The notes: generated by a model not told the origin, from the letters alone. A stretch of DNA of 64,000 bases from Pseudoxanthomonas suwonensis (GCF_000972865.1 NZ_CP011144.1:1612001-1676000), one strand, 5' to 3'; numbered from the stretch's first letter, positions 47,335-56,866 are shown. Numbers and translations are program-made.

Positions 47335-48744
47335 ATGCCACTGACCGACCACGGCCGCGTCCGCAAGCAGCAGTTCCACGACCGCCTCGGCATCCTTCAC
47401 CACCGTCACCTGCACCGCAAGCTGAAGGAGCGGTTCCCCGCTGCCTTCAACACCCGCTGGACCCGCCGCCACTGGCTGCACGCCAGCCTGTTCGCGACCC
47501 TTGGCGCACTGGTCGCCACCATCGTCCCCGGTTTCTCCTCGCAGCTGGAGCCCGCCTCCCAGCTGCACGCCACCCTGCCGCTGCAGCTGCCGCCGCTGAC
47601 CGTGCGTGCGCCGGTCGAAGGCGCGGGCCGCTCATGGGACGTGGTCCAGATCGAATCCGGCCAGACCCTGGGCGGCGTGTTCGACAAGATGGGCGTGCCG
47701 GCCGCGACCATGCACCGCATCCTCGACAACCCGGCCAACCGCGAGGCGCTGACCCGCCTGCGCCCCGGCGTCGAGCTGGGCTTCGAGCTGGACGAGCACG
47801 GCGACCTGCGCGGCTTCCGCTTCGACCGCAGCCCGACCCAGCGGGTCGAGCTCGACCTGCGCGGCGAGCGCGTCCACGAGAAGGTGCTCGAGCGCGCCAC
47901 CACCACCCGCCTGGCGGTGACCAGCGCCGAGATCGACCACTCGCTGTACGCGGCCGGGCGCAAGGCCGGCCTGAGCCCGGCGGCGATCGCGGTGATGACC
48001 GACGACATCTTCAAGTACGACATCGACTTCAAGGACGTGCAGCCGGGCGACCGCTTCAGCGCGGTGGTCGAGGAGACCTGGCGCGAGGGCGAGCGGATCG
48101 GTACTGGCCGGATCCTCGCCGCGACCTTCTCCACCGCCGGCAAGACCTATACCGGCTTCCGCTTCGAGCGCAACGGCAAGGCCGAGTACTTCACCGCCGA
48201 CGGCCGACCGCTGAAGAAGAGCTTCATCCGCATGCCGATCCAGTACGCGCGGCTGTCCTCGAAGTTCGGCTCGCGCCGGCACCCGGTGCTGGGCACGATG
48301 CGCATGCACAAGGGCGTGGATTACGCCGCGTCCACCGGCACCCCGATCATGGCCGCCGGCGACGCGCGCGTGCAGTTCGTCGGCACCCAGCGCGGCTACG
48401 GCAACGTGGTGATCCTCGACCACGGCAAGGGCCACACCACGCTGTACGCGCACATGTCGCGCTTCGGCAAGGTCAAGAAGGGCCAGGCGGTCTCGCAGGG
48501 CACGGTGATCGGCTACGTCGGCGCCACCGGCCTGGCCACCGGCCCGCACCTGCACTACGAATTCCGGGTCAACGGCGTGCACCGCAACCCGCTGTCGGTG
48601 ACCATGCCGCCACCGGAGCCGCTGAAGGGCGCCGACCTGGCCGCGTTCAAGGCGGCGACCGCGCCGACTCTGGCGCGGATGGAGTCGATGGAACAGCTGA
48701 TGTTCGCCCACACCGACGCGGCGAAGAAGAACAAGCGCGGCTGA
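47335..48744 (+). CDS. M23 family murein endopeptidase (MepM-like)
   Basis: The 469-aa envelope protein has a cytoplasmic basic N-terminus, one membrane anchor (about 49-66), an OapA/LysM-like region (IESGQTLGGVFDKMGVPAATMHRIL, about 104-128) and a C-terminal LytM zinc-metallopeptidase domain with HKGVDYAA and HLHYEFR metal ligands. It cleaves D-Ala-mDAP crossbridges to allow wall growth. The neighbouring anmK recycles anhydro-muropeptide sugars, so the genes form a wall-turnover group with tyrS as conserved flank. Confidence 0.92.
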   Translation: MPLTDHGRVRKQQFHDRLGILHHRHLHRKLKERFPAAFNTRWTRRHWLHASLFATLGALVATIVPGFSSQLEPASQLHATLPLQLPPLTVRAPVEGAGRSWDVVQIESGQTLGGVFDKMGVPAATMHRILDNPANREALTRLRPGVELGFELDEHGDLRGFRFDRSPTQRVELDLRGERVHEKVLERATTTRLAVTSAEIDHSLYAAGRKAGLSPAAIAVMTDDIFKYDIDFKDVQPGDRFSAVVEETWREGERIGTGRILAATFSTAGKTYTGFRFERNGKAEYFTADGRPLKKSFIRMPIQYARLSSKFGSRRHPVLGTMRMHKGVDYAASTGTPIMAAGDARVQFVGTQRGYGNVVILDHGKGHTTLYAHMSRFGKVKKGQAVSQGTVIGYVGATGLATGPHLHYEFRVNGVHRNPLSVTMPPPEPLKGADLAAFKAATAPTLARMESMEQLMFAHTDAAKKNKRG

Positions 48745-48762
48745 GCCCTCGCCGCCTCCCTT

Positions 48763-49010
48763 GTAGGAGCCGGGTTCAGCCGGCGACACGACGCCCTCGG
48801 CACCGGCGACGCCGTTGCATCCCGACGTCATGGGCGGCAGCCGCCCTGCTGCGGAACGCGCCTTCTGCCACAACATGATGGGCATCGGTACAGGCGACGC
48901 TCCTATCTCTCCGACGCCCGTGTCGCCGACTGAAGTCGGCTCCTACAAGGTGACGCCGCACGGGACGAGGACGTCGATACGTCCACGGTAGGAGCCGGGT
49001 TCAGCCGGCG
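48763..49010. repeat. GTAGGAGC-family units, one interrupted and one truncated
   Basis: The first unit opens at 48763 (TGTAGGAGCCGGGTTCAGCC), is interrupted near 48820 by about 70 bp of unrelated sequence, and closes at 48950 (GTCGGCTCCTACAAG). A second, truncated unit starts at 48989 (GGTAGGAGCCGGGTTC). The rest of the 376-bp gap to anmK holds nothing clear. Confidence 0.8.
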
Positions 49011-49120
49011 ACACGACGCCGTCGGCACTGCGATGCCACTGCACCCCGACGAGCCGGACGCGTTTCCGGAAGCTGCGTTCCGCATTAGCCGACGGCATGC
49101 GATCCAGCTAACCTGCGCGC

Positions 49121-50260
49121 ATGTCGCACCTCTTCCTCGGCCTGATCTCCGGCACCAGCGCCGACGGCATCGATGCCGCGCTGGTCGAATTCCCCGATGA
49201 CGCAGGCACCGCCGGGCTGCGCCTGCGCGCCGCGCGCACGCAACCCTGGGCGCCGGCGCTGCGCGAACGCCTGGTCGCGCTGGGCCAGGGCGGCGAGCCG
49301 GCCTCGCTGGACGAACTGGGCCGCCTGGACGTGCAGGTCGCGCAGGCCTTCGCCGCCGCCGCACTGGGCTTGCTGGACGAGGCCGGCGTCGCACCGGCGC
49401 AGGTCGCCGCGATCGGCTCGCACGGCCAGACCCTGCGCCACCGCCCGCACGGGGACGCGCCGTTCACGCTGCAGGTCGGCGACGGCAACGTGATCGCCGA
49501 GCGCACCGGCATCGCCACCGTCGCCGACTTCCGCCGCCGCGACGTCGCCGCCGGCGGCCACGGCGCGCCGCTGGTGCCGGCCTTCCACGCCGCGCTGCTG
49601 CATACCCCGGACGAGGACCGCGCGGTGCTCAACCTGGGCGGCATCGCCAACTACACCCTGCTGCCGCGTGCCGGAGCTCCCGGATCGGATGATCCGGGAC
49701 AGGCCGTCCGCGGCTTCGACACCGGCCCGGCCAACGCGCTGCTCGATGCCTGGTGCCTGCGCCACACCGGTGAGGGCTTCGACGCCGACGGCGCCTTCGC
49801 CGCCAGCGGCCAGGTCGACGCCGCGCTGCTGGCGCGCCTGCTCGAGGAACCCTGGTTCGCGCTGCCGCCGCCCAAGAGCACAGGCCGCGAACAGTTCCAC
49901 CTGGACTGGGTGCAGTCGAAGCTGCACGGCGACGAATCGCCGGCCGACGTACAGGCGACCCTGCTGGAACTGAGCGCGGCCACCATCGCTGGCGCGCTGC
50001 TGGCGCACCAGCCCGGCACCGCGCGGGTGATCGCCTGCGGCGGCGGCGTGCGCAATCCGCAGCTGCTGGCACGCATCGCCGCGCGCCTGCCCGACGCCGC
50101 GCTCGAATCGACCGCCGCGCACGGCCTGGACCCGGATTTCGTCGAGGCCATGGCCTTCGCCTGGCTGGCACGCCAGACCCTGGCCGGCCTGCCCGGCAAC
50201 CTGCCGGCGGTCACCGGCGCGCGCGGCCCGCGCGTGCTCGGCGTCGTCCACCCCGCATGA
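49121..50260 (+). CDS. anmK: Anhydro-N-acetylmuramic acid kinase
   Basis: Hydrolyses and phosphorylates 1,6-anhydro-MurNAc to MurNAc-6-P in peptidoglycan recycling. The 379-aa protein begins [21 protein letters not shown], the AnmK signature, with [35 protein letters not shown] and [11 protein letters not shown]. Length is normal. Its stop overlaps the next start (ATGA). Confidence 0.96.
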   Translation: MSHLFLGLISGTSADGIDAALVEFPDDAGTAGLRLRAARTQPWAPALRERLVALGQGGEPASLDELGRLDVQVAQAFAAAALGLLDEAGVAPAQVAAIGSHGQTLRHRPHGDAPFTLQVGDGNVIAERTGIATVADFRRRDVAAGGHGAPLVPAFHAALLHTPDEDRAVLNLGGIANYTLLPRAGAPGSDDPGQAVRGFDTGPANALLDAWCLRHTGEGFDADGAFAASGQVDAALLARLLEEPWFALPPPKSTGREQFHLDWVQSKLHGDESPADVQATLLELSAATIAGALLAHQPGTARVIACGGGVRNPQLLARIAARLPDAALESTAAHGLDPDFVEAMAFAWLARQTLAGLPGNLPAVTGARGPRVLGVVHPA

Positions 50261-51336
50261 AGCACGAGGAAACCTTGCCCATGACACGCACTTCCAGCCG
50301 GCACCGGCCCGCCGGCGCCTGGCGCCACGCACTGCGCGGCCTGCTCGCCTGCAGCCTGGCCCTGGCCGCGCCGCTGGCCGTCGCCGCCGAACGCCCGGCT
50401 CCGCTGCTGGTGATCCATGGCGGCGCCGGCGTCGTCCGCGCCGGCCTGACGGAGGAGGATGAAGCGGCCACGCGCAGCGCGCTCGAGGCGGCCCTGCGCG
50501 CCGGCCATGCGCAGCTGCAGGCCGGCAAGCCGGCGCTGGAGGCGGTGACCGCGGCGATCGCAGTACTGGAGGACGCGCCGCAGTTCAACGCCGGGCGCGG
50601 CGCGGTGTTCACCCATGACGGCCGCAACGAACTGGACGCCTCGATCATGGACGGCGCCAGCGGCAAGGCCGGCGCGGTGGCCGGCGTGCAGCGCGTGCGG
50701 CATCCGATCCTGCTGGCGCGCGCGGTGATGGAACGCTCGCGCCACGCGATGCTGATCGGCGCCGGCGCCGAAGCTTTCGCCCGGGAGCAGGGCCTGGAAC
50801 TGGTCGACCCGTCCTGGTTCCGCACCGAGAAACGCTGGCAGCAACTGCAGAAGGCGCTGCAGGCCGAGGCCTCCGCGCAGTCGCGGGTGGAACAGCCGCT
50901 GGACTACTTCGGCACGGTCGGCGCGCTGGCGCTGGATGCCGAAGGACGGCTCGCCGCCGGCACCTCCACCGGCGGCATGACCAACAAGCGCTGGGGCCGG
51001 GTTGGTGACTCGCCGATCATCGGTGCCGGCACCTGGGCCGACGCCCGCTGCGCGGTGTCGGGCACCGGCTGGGGCGAGTTCTACATCCGCACCGCCGCCG
51101 CGCACGAGATCTGCGCGCGGGTGCGCCTGGCCGGGCAGCCGCTGGCGCAGGCGGCCGAGGACGTGATCAACCGCGACATCCCTGCGGCCGGCGGCGACGG
51201 CGGCGCGATCGCGCTGGGCGCCGACGGCAGCATCGCCTTCCCGTTCAACACCGAGGGCATGTACCGCGGCTGGATCGGCGCCGACGGCGTACCGCATGTG
51301 GCGGTGTTCGCGGGCGAGGCGCTGCCGCTGCCCTGA
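50257..51336 (+). CDS. Isoaspartyl peptidase/L-asparaginase (Ntn-hydrolase), exported
   Basis: Cleaves isoaspartyl dipeptides and asparagine after self-cleavage. The 359-aa precursor has a signal peptide (about 20-44), [31 protein letters not shown], and the autocleavage site [12 protein letters not shown], where Thr220 would become the N-terminal nucleophile, followed by [26 protein letters not shown]. It overlaps anmK by ATGA. The first ATG (50257) couples it to anmK; an ATG at 50281 is an alternative. Confidence 0.93.
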   Translation: MKHEETLPMTRTSSRHRPAGAWRHALRGLLACSLALAAPLAVAAERPAPLLVIHGGAGVVRAGLTEEDEAATRSALEAALRAGHAQLQAGKPALEAVTAAIAVLEDAPQFNAGRGAVFTHDGRNELDASIMDGASGKAGAVAGVQRVRHPILLARAVMERSRHAMLIGAGAEAFAREQGLELVDPSWFRTEKRWQQLQKALQAEASAQSRVEQPLDYFGTVGALALDAEGRLAAGTSTGGMTNKRWGRVGDSPIIGAGTWADARCAVSGTGWGEFYIRTAAAHEICARVRLAGQPLAQAAEDVINRDIPAAGGDGGAIALGADGSIAFPFNTEGMYRGWIGADGVPHVAVFAGEALPLP

Positions 51337-51400
51337 GTGGGCCGGGCAACGGACGCCCGGGATTCCGGGGGCGCCTCTTGCTCCACGCCCGCACCCTTCT

Positions 51401-51549
51401 CCGTCGTTCCCGCGCAGGCGGGAACCCAGTGACTTCAGCCTCTTGATCAGTAGCGGCATATCACTTGCCACCGAACGCATGCCGGTGATGCCTGGTGCCG
51501 CAAGCGCAAAGCGAAAGTCGCTGGGTTCCCGCCTGCGCGGGAACGACGG
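51401..51549. repeat. 149-bp element with 29-bp terminal inverted repeats
   Basis: The left arm (51401-51429, CCGTCGTTCCCGCGCAGGCG core) is inverted at 51521-51549. It lies between the convergent isoaspartyl peptidase and macrodomain genes and has the same architecture as the 38112 element with a different, non-coding interior. Confidence 0.85.
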
Positions 51550-51601
51550 AGTGGAGAGGTGCAGGCGCGATATCTGTGCGCCCGTCGAGGCGCCGCTACG
51601 C

Positions 51602-52108
51602 CTACTCCCCCAGCACCACCCGATACCCCTCCAGGTCGGCCTCGGAAAAACAGCAGAACACCACCTCGCGCACCGTCGCGGCGGCGAAGCCGGCGACGCT
51701 GGCCACCGCCACCGGCGCGGCCAGGTGCAGCGGATAGCCGTACACACCGGTGCTGATCGAGGGAAACGCGACCGTCGCGCAACCGGCCGCCTCGGCCAGC
51801 AGCAGGCTGTTGCGGTAGCAGGCGGCCAGCAGCGCCGCCTCGCCGGCGTCGCCGCCGCGCCAGACCGGACCGACGGTATGGATGACGTGCCGCGCCGGCA
51901 GCCGGTGGCCGGCAGTGATCCGCGCCTGCCCGGTCGGGCAGCCGCCGAGGCGCCGGCATTCCTCCAATAATCCGGGCCCGGCCGCGCGGTGGATCGCGCC
52001 GTCCACGCCGCCGCCGCCGAGCAGCGAACCGTTGGCCGCGTTGACGATGGCATCCACCCGCAGGGTGGTGATGTCGGCGCGAAGCGTGCGCAAGCGGACC
52101 GGCGCCAT
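51602..52108 (-). CDS. Macrodomain O-acetyl-ADP-ribose deacetylase
   Basis: The 168-aa protein has the MacroD-type active-site pattern: [37 protein letters not shown] and [12 protein letters not shown]. Such enzymes remove acetyl from O-acetyl-ADP-ribose or mono-ADP-ribose from proteins. It is 11 nt downstream of a small ribbon-helix-helix-like gene on the same strand. No ADP-ribosyltransferase gene is in the window. Confidence 0.93.
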   Translation of the reverse strand: MAPVRLRTLRADITTLRVDAIVNAANGSLLGGGGVDGAIHRAAGPGLLEECRRLGGCPTGQARITAGHRLPARHVIHTVGPVWRGGDAGEAALLAACYRNSLLLAEAAGCATVAFPSISTGVYGYPLHLAAPVAVASVAGFAAATVREVVFCCFSEADLEGYRVVLGE

Positions 52109-52119
52109 GGCGGCCGCGC

Positions 52120-52347
52120 TCAGAACCCCTTGCCCGCCGGCACGTCCTTCAGCGCCGCGATCGCCTCGGCCAGGGCATCCACCTCGCTGTCCTCGAAGCC
52201 GCTGCGGACTTCGTGCTCGGAGGCGAACAGCCCCTGCTCCAGCAGGCGCAGGATGGTCTCGTGCTGGGTCCAGCCGCGGGCCACCGACACGCGGCGGATG
52301 CGGTCGGCCAGGATCGGATCGATGTCACGCAGCAGCAGATCGGTCAT
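52120..52347 (-). CDS. 75-aa ribbon-helix-helix-like small protein
   Basis: The sequence [20 protein letters not shown], followed by a predicted helix-turn-helix ([19 protein letters not shown]) and an acidic tail, resembles antitoxin-type ribbon-helix-helix proteins. The start at 52347 is preferred; an in-frame ATG at 52383 adds 12 residues. It precedes the macrodomain gene by 11 nt and no toxin ORF is adjacent. Function unknown. Confidence 0.6.
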   Translation of the reverse strand: MTDLLLRDIDPILADRIRRVSVARGWTQHETILRLLEQGLFASEHEVRSGFEDSEVDALAEAIAALKDVPAGKGF

Positions 52348-52423
52348 GAGCGCCCCCTGCTCGGCATGCCGCAAGACTGCCACGAATCGAACGCGGCCGG
52401 GTACCGGCGCCGGCCGCGCCCGT

Positions 52424-53743
52424 TCAGCCGGCCCCTGGCGCCGCCGCGGCCTCGCGGATGCGCGGCCACAGCCACGCCAGCAGCAGCAGGGTCGGTATCA
52501 CCGTGAGCGCGCTGAGCACGAAGAAGGTGCTGTAGGAACTGGCCTCGACCAGGTAGCCGGACAGCCCCCCGGCGAACTTGCCCGGCAGGTTGGCCAGCGA
52601 CACCATCAGCGCGAACTGGGTGGCGGTGAAGTTGCGGTCGGTCAGCGACGACATGAACGCGACCAGGGTGGTCCCGGCGAATCCCTGGGCGACGTTGTCG
52701 GCGGTGATGGCCGCGTAGAACGCCCAGATCTGCGACGGGTGCTGGGCCATCAGCAGGAACGCCAGGTTCGACAGCGCCACCCCCAGCGCCGCCACCAGCA
52801 GCATGCGGCGGAAGCCGAACGCGGCCACGCATATGCCGCCCAGGAACGCCCCGCCGATCCCGGCCCAGATCCCGTACAGCTTGGACACGGTGGCGATGTC
52901 GGCCTTGGTGTAGCCCGAGTCAAGGTAGAACGGCCCGGCCATCACTCCGATCACCTGGTCGGGGAACTTGAACAGGCCCACGAACACCAGCAGCGCCAGG
53001 CCGAAGGTCACGCCGTTGTTGCGGAAGAAGCTGGCGAACGGCTGCCAGAACGCGCCGAGGAAATCGATCCGGCGCTGCACCGTGAGTTCCTGCGCGGCCG
53101 GTTCGCGGCTGAGCACGGTCGCCAGCAGCGGCAGCGCCATCAGCGCGGCCATGCCCAGGTAGGCCACCGTCCAGCCGGCGAAGTCGGCCAGGTACAGCGC
53201 GCCGGCCCCGCCCAGGATCAGGCCGATGCGGTAGCCCAGGGTATAGGTCGCGGCCAGCGCGGCCTGCGCGTCGACCGGCGCGATCTCGATGCGGTAGGCA
53301 TCGACCACCGCGTCCTGGGTGGCGCCGGCGAAAGAGGTGAACAGCACCCACCCCACCAGCGGCATCACCCCCAGCTCCGGGCGGACGAAGGCCAGCGCGA
53401 CCAGACCCACCGCCACGCCCAGCTGCGCCGCCAGCAGCCACGAGCGGCGCCGGCCGAGGAAGCCCAGCGGCTTGAACAGATAGCGGTCCAGCAGCGGCGC
53501 CCACAGGAACTTGAGCAGGTAGAAGAAGCTGGCCAGGCTGATCAGGCCGATGCTGCCCAGGTCCAGGCCCGAATCGCGCAGGCGCGTGGACAGGGTCATC
53601 GACGCGATCGGCAGGAACGGCAGGCCGCAGCCGAAGCCGAGGACCGCCATGGTCAGCGCCGAGGGCGTGCCGAAGGCGCGGCGGATCCCGGCCCAGCCCT
53701 TGTAGGAGCGCCTGGCCGGCGCGGCGGTCGCGTCGGTGCTCAC
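52424..53743 (-). CDS. AmpG-like muropeptide/MFS permease
   Basis: The 439-aa major-facilitator protein has about twelve helices. FGTPSALTMAVLGFGCGLPFLP, LKFLWAPLLDRY, SFAGATQDAVVDAYRIE and FYAAITADNVAQGFAGTTLVAF are characteristic of AmpG, which imports anhydro-muropeptides for wall recycling. The GTG start overlaps the xthA stop (GTGA). It links functionally with anmK 2 kb away. Confidence 0.88.
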   Translation of the reverse strand: MSTDATAAPARRSYKGWAGIRRAFGTPSALTMAVLGFGCGLPFLPIASMTLSTRLRDSGLDLGSIGLISLASFFYLLKFLWAPLLDRYLFKPLGFLGRRRSWLLAAQLGVAVGLVALAFVRPELGVMPLVGWVLFTSFAGATQDAVVDAYRIEIAPVDAQAALAATYTLGYRIGLILGGAGALYLADFAGWTVAYLGMAALMALPLLATVLSREPAAQELTVQRRIDFLGAFWQPFASFFRNNGVTFGLALLVFVGLFKFPDQVIGVMAGPFYLDSGYTKADIATVSKLYGIWAGIGGAFLGGICVAAFGFRRMLLVAALGVALSNLAFLLMAQHPSQIWAFYAAITADNVAQGFAGTTLVAFMSSLTDRNFTATQFALMVSLANLPGKFAGGLSGYLVEASSYSTFFVLSALTVIPTLLLLAWLWPRIREAAAAPGAG

Positions 53744-54549
53744 TTGCTGGCGTCCGCGTAGTCCACGGTGAACGGCGCATGGTCGGAGAAGCGCTGCTCG
53801 CGGTAGATCGAGCAGGCGCGCAGGCGATCGCGCAGCGACGGCGTGACGAACTGGTAGTCGATCCGCCATCCCACGTTGTTGGCGCGCGCCGCGCCGCGGT
53901 TGCTCCACCAGGTGTAGTCCTGGCCTTGCGGATGCAGCACCCGGTAGGCGTCGACCCAGCCGCGCCCGGCGGTAGCGTCGGCCTCGTCGTCGCAATCCGC
54001 GCACAGCCCGTTGAGCCAGTCGCGCTCCGGCGGCAGGCAGCCGGAGTTCTTCTGGTTGGAGGTCCAGTTCTTGATGTCCAGGCGGCTGCGGACGATGTTC
54101 CAGTCGCCGCACAGCACGTAGTCGCGGCCGCTGACCAGCCACTGGTCGAGGATCGGCTTGAGCCACTCCATCACCTGGAACTTGTAGCCCTGGCGCAGCT
54201 CGCCCGACGAACCGGACGGGATGTAGAACGAGACCACGCTCAGGTTGCCGAAGCGCGCCTCGATGTAGCGGCCTTCCTCGTCGAAGTCCGGTCGTCCCAG
54301 CGCCGTGCGCACCTCGTCGGGCTCGCGCCTGGCATAGATCGCCACGCCGCTGTAGCCCTTCTTGGTGCTCGCGTCGCGATAGAAGCAGTGGTGGCCGTCG
54401 GGGCGGAAGCGCGGGTCGGACAGCTGGTCCTCCTGCGACTTGGTCTCCTGCAGGCAGACCACATCGGCCTTCTGTGCGTCGAGCCAGTCGAAGAAGCCCT
54501 TGTTCGCGGCGGAACGGATGCCGTTGGCGTTGAAGCTGATGATGCGCAT
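53740..54549 (-). CDS. xthA: Exodeoxyribonuclease III
   Basis: AP endonuclease/3'-5' exonuclease for base-excision repair. The 269-aa protein has the EEP-nuclease motifs MRIISFNANGIRSA, QETKSQEDQ, GYSGVAIY, VLCGDWNIV and WRIDYQFVTPSL with SDHAPFTVDY. The genus of motifs and length match Xth. Its stop overlaps the AmpG-like GTG start. Confidence 0.96.
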   Translation of the reverse strand: MRIISFNANGIRSAANKGFFDWLDAQKADVVCLQETKSQEDQLSDPRFRPDGHHCFYRDASTKKGYSGVAIYARREPDEVRTALGRPDFDEEGRYIEARFGNLSVVSFYIPSGSSGELRQGYKFQVMEWLKPILDQWLVSGRDYVLCGDWNIVRSRLDIKNWTSNQKNSGCLPPERDWLNGLCADCDDEADATAGRGWVDAYRVLHPQGQDYTWWSNRGAARANNVGWRIDYQFVTPSLRDRLRACSIYREQRFSDHAPFTVDYADASK

Positions 54550-54623
54550 GCGGGGAACCGGAACAGACCAGCCCCTAGCCTAGCGAATCCCATCCCTCCC
54601 GTGGCATCCGCCCCCACGCATTC

Positions 54624-54690
54624 CTGTAGGAGCGGGCATGACCGCGACCCGACGCCATCGGCAAAGACGACGCCTTGGCGAATCCCCCCC
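54624..54690. repeat. Truncated GTAGGAGC-family unit
   Basis: CTGTAGGAGCGGGCATGACC opens one arm and runs into GACGACGCCTTGGCGAATC, after which similarity is lost. It marks the left edge of the hipBA region. Confidence 0.65.
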
Positions 54691-54721
54691 CATGCCGCGG
54701 CCCGGCCGCGTCTGCACACGG

Positions 54722-55954
54722 TCAGGACACAAACCCGGACGCAAACTGCTCGAAGGCCCCTCGCAGCCCGGCGCGCACGACCGGCGCTTCCGCCAGCAAG
54801 CCCGCATGTGCCGCCATCCCCGCTTCGACGGCCGCCAGGAGACCGAGGATGCGCCCGCGGGGATCGCCGACCTGGCAACGTCCGGCGAAGTCCATCAGGT
54901 GGACGCGCGACGCGAAGAAGCTCTTCGAGCCCCCGAGCGTCAACGCCAGGCTGTCCTCGGCGATATAGGCGGTCGTGTTGACCAGATCGTAGGCCGGCGC
55001 CAGCCAGACGTCCTCGGAGGTGGGATCCCCGTACAGGACGCCGAAGTTCTTCAGGTGCGCATCGCCATTGCCGAGGATGCAGGACAACGCCACCTGGTCG
55101 AACAACTGCGCCAGCGAAGCGAGGCGGCGGTCCGGCGAGCAGAACAGCGACACGAACCGGGCCACCTGCTCGTAGCTGCCCTCGTACTTCTGCGCAGCGC
55201 CCCTGGCCATCAGCACGGCCATCTCCTCGAAACCGAGCGCCTGCCCGTCCGCGGTCCGGTCGAAGCGCCGCATCACGAACAGTTGCCGATTGTCCGACAG
55301 GTGGAACTCCGGCACGGGAATGCCCGCCCGCCGGGCGATCGACATGCAGACGAACTCGTTCACCGCCAGCCCCGGATAGTCGGCGCCGCCGCTCTTGACG
55401 ATCAGGTCCACCGTGGCGACCGACACCTTGCCGTCCGGCTCGCGGGCTTCCGGCACCAGCAGCTTGGGCTGCACGCCGGACACCCCGGTGCGGAAGAGGT
55501 AGCGCGGGGCCAGTTCCTCGAACAGGTCTTCGGCCCCGTCCCAGGCCAGGATCTGCGACAAGCGCTCGCCGCGCCCGTCGCCTTCCCCGGGAGCGAAGGC
55601 TTCGACGAGTCCGGCAGGCGCCTGGACATGGACGCGTCCGATCGCCGCCTCGCGCCCGGTCAGCGCCAGCAGCAGCATGGGATCCATGCTTGTCGCCTTC
55701 GCCAGCCGCTGGCGCAGGCGTTCCAGCACGTACCCTTCCGGCAGGTTCATCTGGAAGATCGGATGCAGTTCCCGGCTGACGTACTGCTCCGGCCGTTGCG
55801 GCATCAGCAGGCTGATCTCCGCCGACCGCGGGGCATCGGCGTGGTAGCCGAACAGGTAGCCCTCACCGGTCCTGGCCAGGAGGCCGCTGTCGCCCTGCGG
55901 CGTTCCGACGCGCAACCGGTCGATGGAAGCCGGGATGGCGGGCGCGCTAGCCAT
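54722..55954 (-). CDS. hipA: HipA-like serine/threonine kinase toxin
   Basis: Type II toxin kinase whose E. coli homologue phosphorylates glutamyl-tRNA synthetase and causes persistence. The 410-aa protein has an N-terminal HipA_N-like domain (about 1-100), GVSGVQPKLLV (Gly-rich/ATP lid region), the catalytic GNGDAHLKNFGVL (HxD/N motif) and APAYDLVNT (metal Asp). Its start lies within the hipB end (8-bp overlap), so it is coupled to the antitoxin. A few residues shorter than E. coli HipA (440). Confidence 0.9.
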   Translation of the reverse strand: MASAPAIPASIDRLRVGTPQGDSGLLARTGEGYLFGYHADAPRSAEISLLMPQRPEQYVSRELHPIFQMNLPEGYVLERLRQRLAKATSMDPMLLLALTGREAAIGRVHVQAPAGLVEAFAPGEGDGRGERLSQILAWDGAEDLFEELAPRYLFRTGVSGVQPKLLVPEAREPDGKVSVATVDLIVKSGGADYPGLAVNEFVCMSIARRAGIPVPEFHLSDNRQLFVMRRFDRTADGQALGFEEMAVLMARGAAQKYEGSYEQVARFVSLFCSPDRRLASLAQLFDQVALSCILGNGDAHLKNFGVLYGDPTSEDVWLAPAYDLVNTTAYIAEDSLALTLGGSKSFFASRVHLMDFAGRCQVGDPRGRILGLLAAVEAGMAAHAGLLAEAPVVRAGLRGAFEQFASGFVS

Positions 55955-56204
55955 TCGCCAGCAACTCCGCCACCTCGTCCAGCGTGGGCCGGCGCGCCGG
56001 CACCGGCGTGAACTCCAGTCCCAGCGCCGCGGCGACCTCGGCATAGGCGCCGATCGACACCGAGGCCTCGCCGCGTTCGACCTGGATCACCTTCAGCCGG
56101 GGCACGCCGGCAAGCGCTGCCAGTTGCGCCTGGGTCAGGCCGCGCCGCTTGCGGGCCTCGCGCAGCGACTTGCCAAAGCGCGCGAGGAGGGTTTCTGCGT
56201 CCAT
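55947..56204 (-). CDS. hipB: HipB-like XRE antitoxin
   Basis: The 85-aa protein has a lambda-repressor-type helix-turn-helix (KSLREARKRRGLTQAQLAALAGVPRLKVIQVERG, about 11-45) and a short C-terminal tail that would enter HipA in the toxin-antitoxin complex. It represses its own operon in known systems; palindromes adjoin its start codon. Confidence 0.88.
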   Translation of the reverse strand: MDAETLLARFGKSLREARKRRGLTQAQLAALAGVPRLKVIQVERGEASVSIGAYAEVAAALGLEFTPVPARRPTLDEVAELLANG

Positions 56205-56250
56205 GTATCGAATACTACACTTCGCTGCATAGATGTAAAGTTAACGATAC
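56205..56250 (-). promoter_or_regulatory. hipBA promoter and operator, nearly leaderless
   Basis: On the minus strand TTTACA (56239-56234), a 16-bp spacer and TAGTAT (56217-56212) lie so that the -10 ends 7 nt before the hipB ATG, implying a leaderless mRNA. GTATCGAATAC (56205-56215) is an imperfect palindrome on the -10/start and half of it recurs as CGATAC at 56245-56250, suiting HipB binding. The rest of the gap to the XRE gene (to 56376) shows no other feature. Confidence 0.68.
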
Positions 56251-56376
56251 TTCAGGCTGGCGTTTGTCGATCAGGGTCGGTCAACGCCGAAGCTGACGGG
56301 CCTGCACGTCGCACCGACCCGAAGCAAAGACTCGCAAAGCAGATCAAGACCCGAGCAGAGGCGTGTACCCGCATCT

Positions 56377-56724
56377 TCACTTGGCCGGCTTGATCAACTC
56401 CAGCACGGCCTGGCGCCGCTTGGGCGGAAGCGACCGATAGCGGACCAGCAGGGTCTTCTCGTCCGCGTTGCCGATGTAGAGCTCCGGCGCCTCCCTGACC
56501 GTGTCCCGGGTCGCCGACGCAGCCGCCGGACCGACGATCAGCTCGTCCAGCGAGCATCCCAACGCCGTTCGGAGCGACGGCAGCAACCGGAAGCCGGGCG
56601 TCTCCCGGTCGTTCTCCCAGGCCGACACCGAAGACTTGGTGACACCCAGGGCGAAGCCCAGTTGCTCCTGGGTCATCCCGGCGGCGATGCGCGCGGCGCG
56701 CAACCTGTCGCCAAAGCTCTTCAT
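56377..56724 (-). CDS. XRE family helix-turn-helix regulator
   Basis: The 115-aa protein has an N-terminal helix-turn-helix (FGDRLRAARIAAGMTQEQLGFALGVTKSSVSAWENDRETP, about 3-42) and a C-terminal helical tail (YRSLPPKRRQAVLELIK). The ATG at 56724 is preferred; one at 56754 adds ten residues. It is divergent from a small secreted-protein gene with a palindrome in the 142-nt gap, so it likely regulates that gene and itself. Confidence 0.85.
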   Translation of the reverse strand: MKSFGDRLRAARIAAGMTQEQLGFALGVTKSSVSAWENDRETPGFRLLPSLRTALGCSLDELIVGPAAASATRDTVREAPELYIGNADEKTLLVRYRSLPPKRRQAVLELIKPAK

Positions 56725-56794
56725 GTCTACGGCCCGCCGGAAATGCCAGGCCATCAAAATATGGAGCTTCCCTACCGCTGTCGTCCGGCCCTGC

Positions 56795-56827
56795 TTGACT
56801 CTTGAAGTTCGGAATATCCATACTCCG
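56795..56827 (+). promoter_or_regulatory. Promoter and palindromic operator of the 77-aa gene
   Basis: TTGACT (56795-56800), an 18-bp spacer and CATACT (56819-56824) form a promoter. The palindrome CGGAATATCCATACTCCG (56810-56827) overlaps the -10 and is a good candidate for binding by the divergent XRE regulator. Confidence 0.6.
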
Positions 56828-56866
56828 ACAGCCGCCGTTCGGAGCGCCTGTACAGGGGAGGAGCGC

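Noticed and set aside
53690..53712. GTAGGAGC motif at the start of the AmpG-like gene as a repeat remnant
   Set aside because: It codes the conserved RRSYKGW segment and has no flanking repeat sequence; a chance match.
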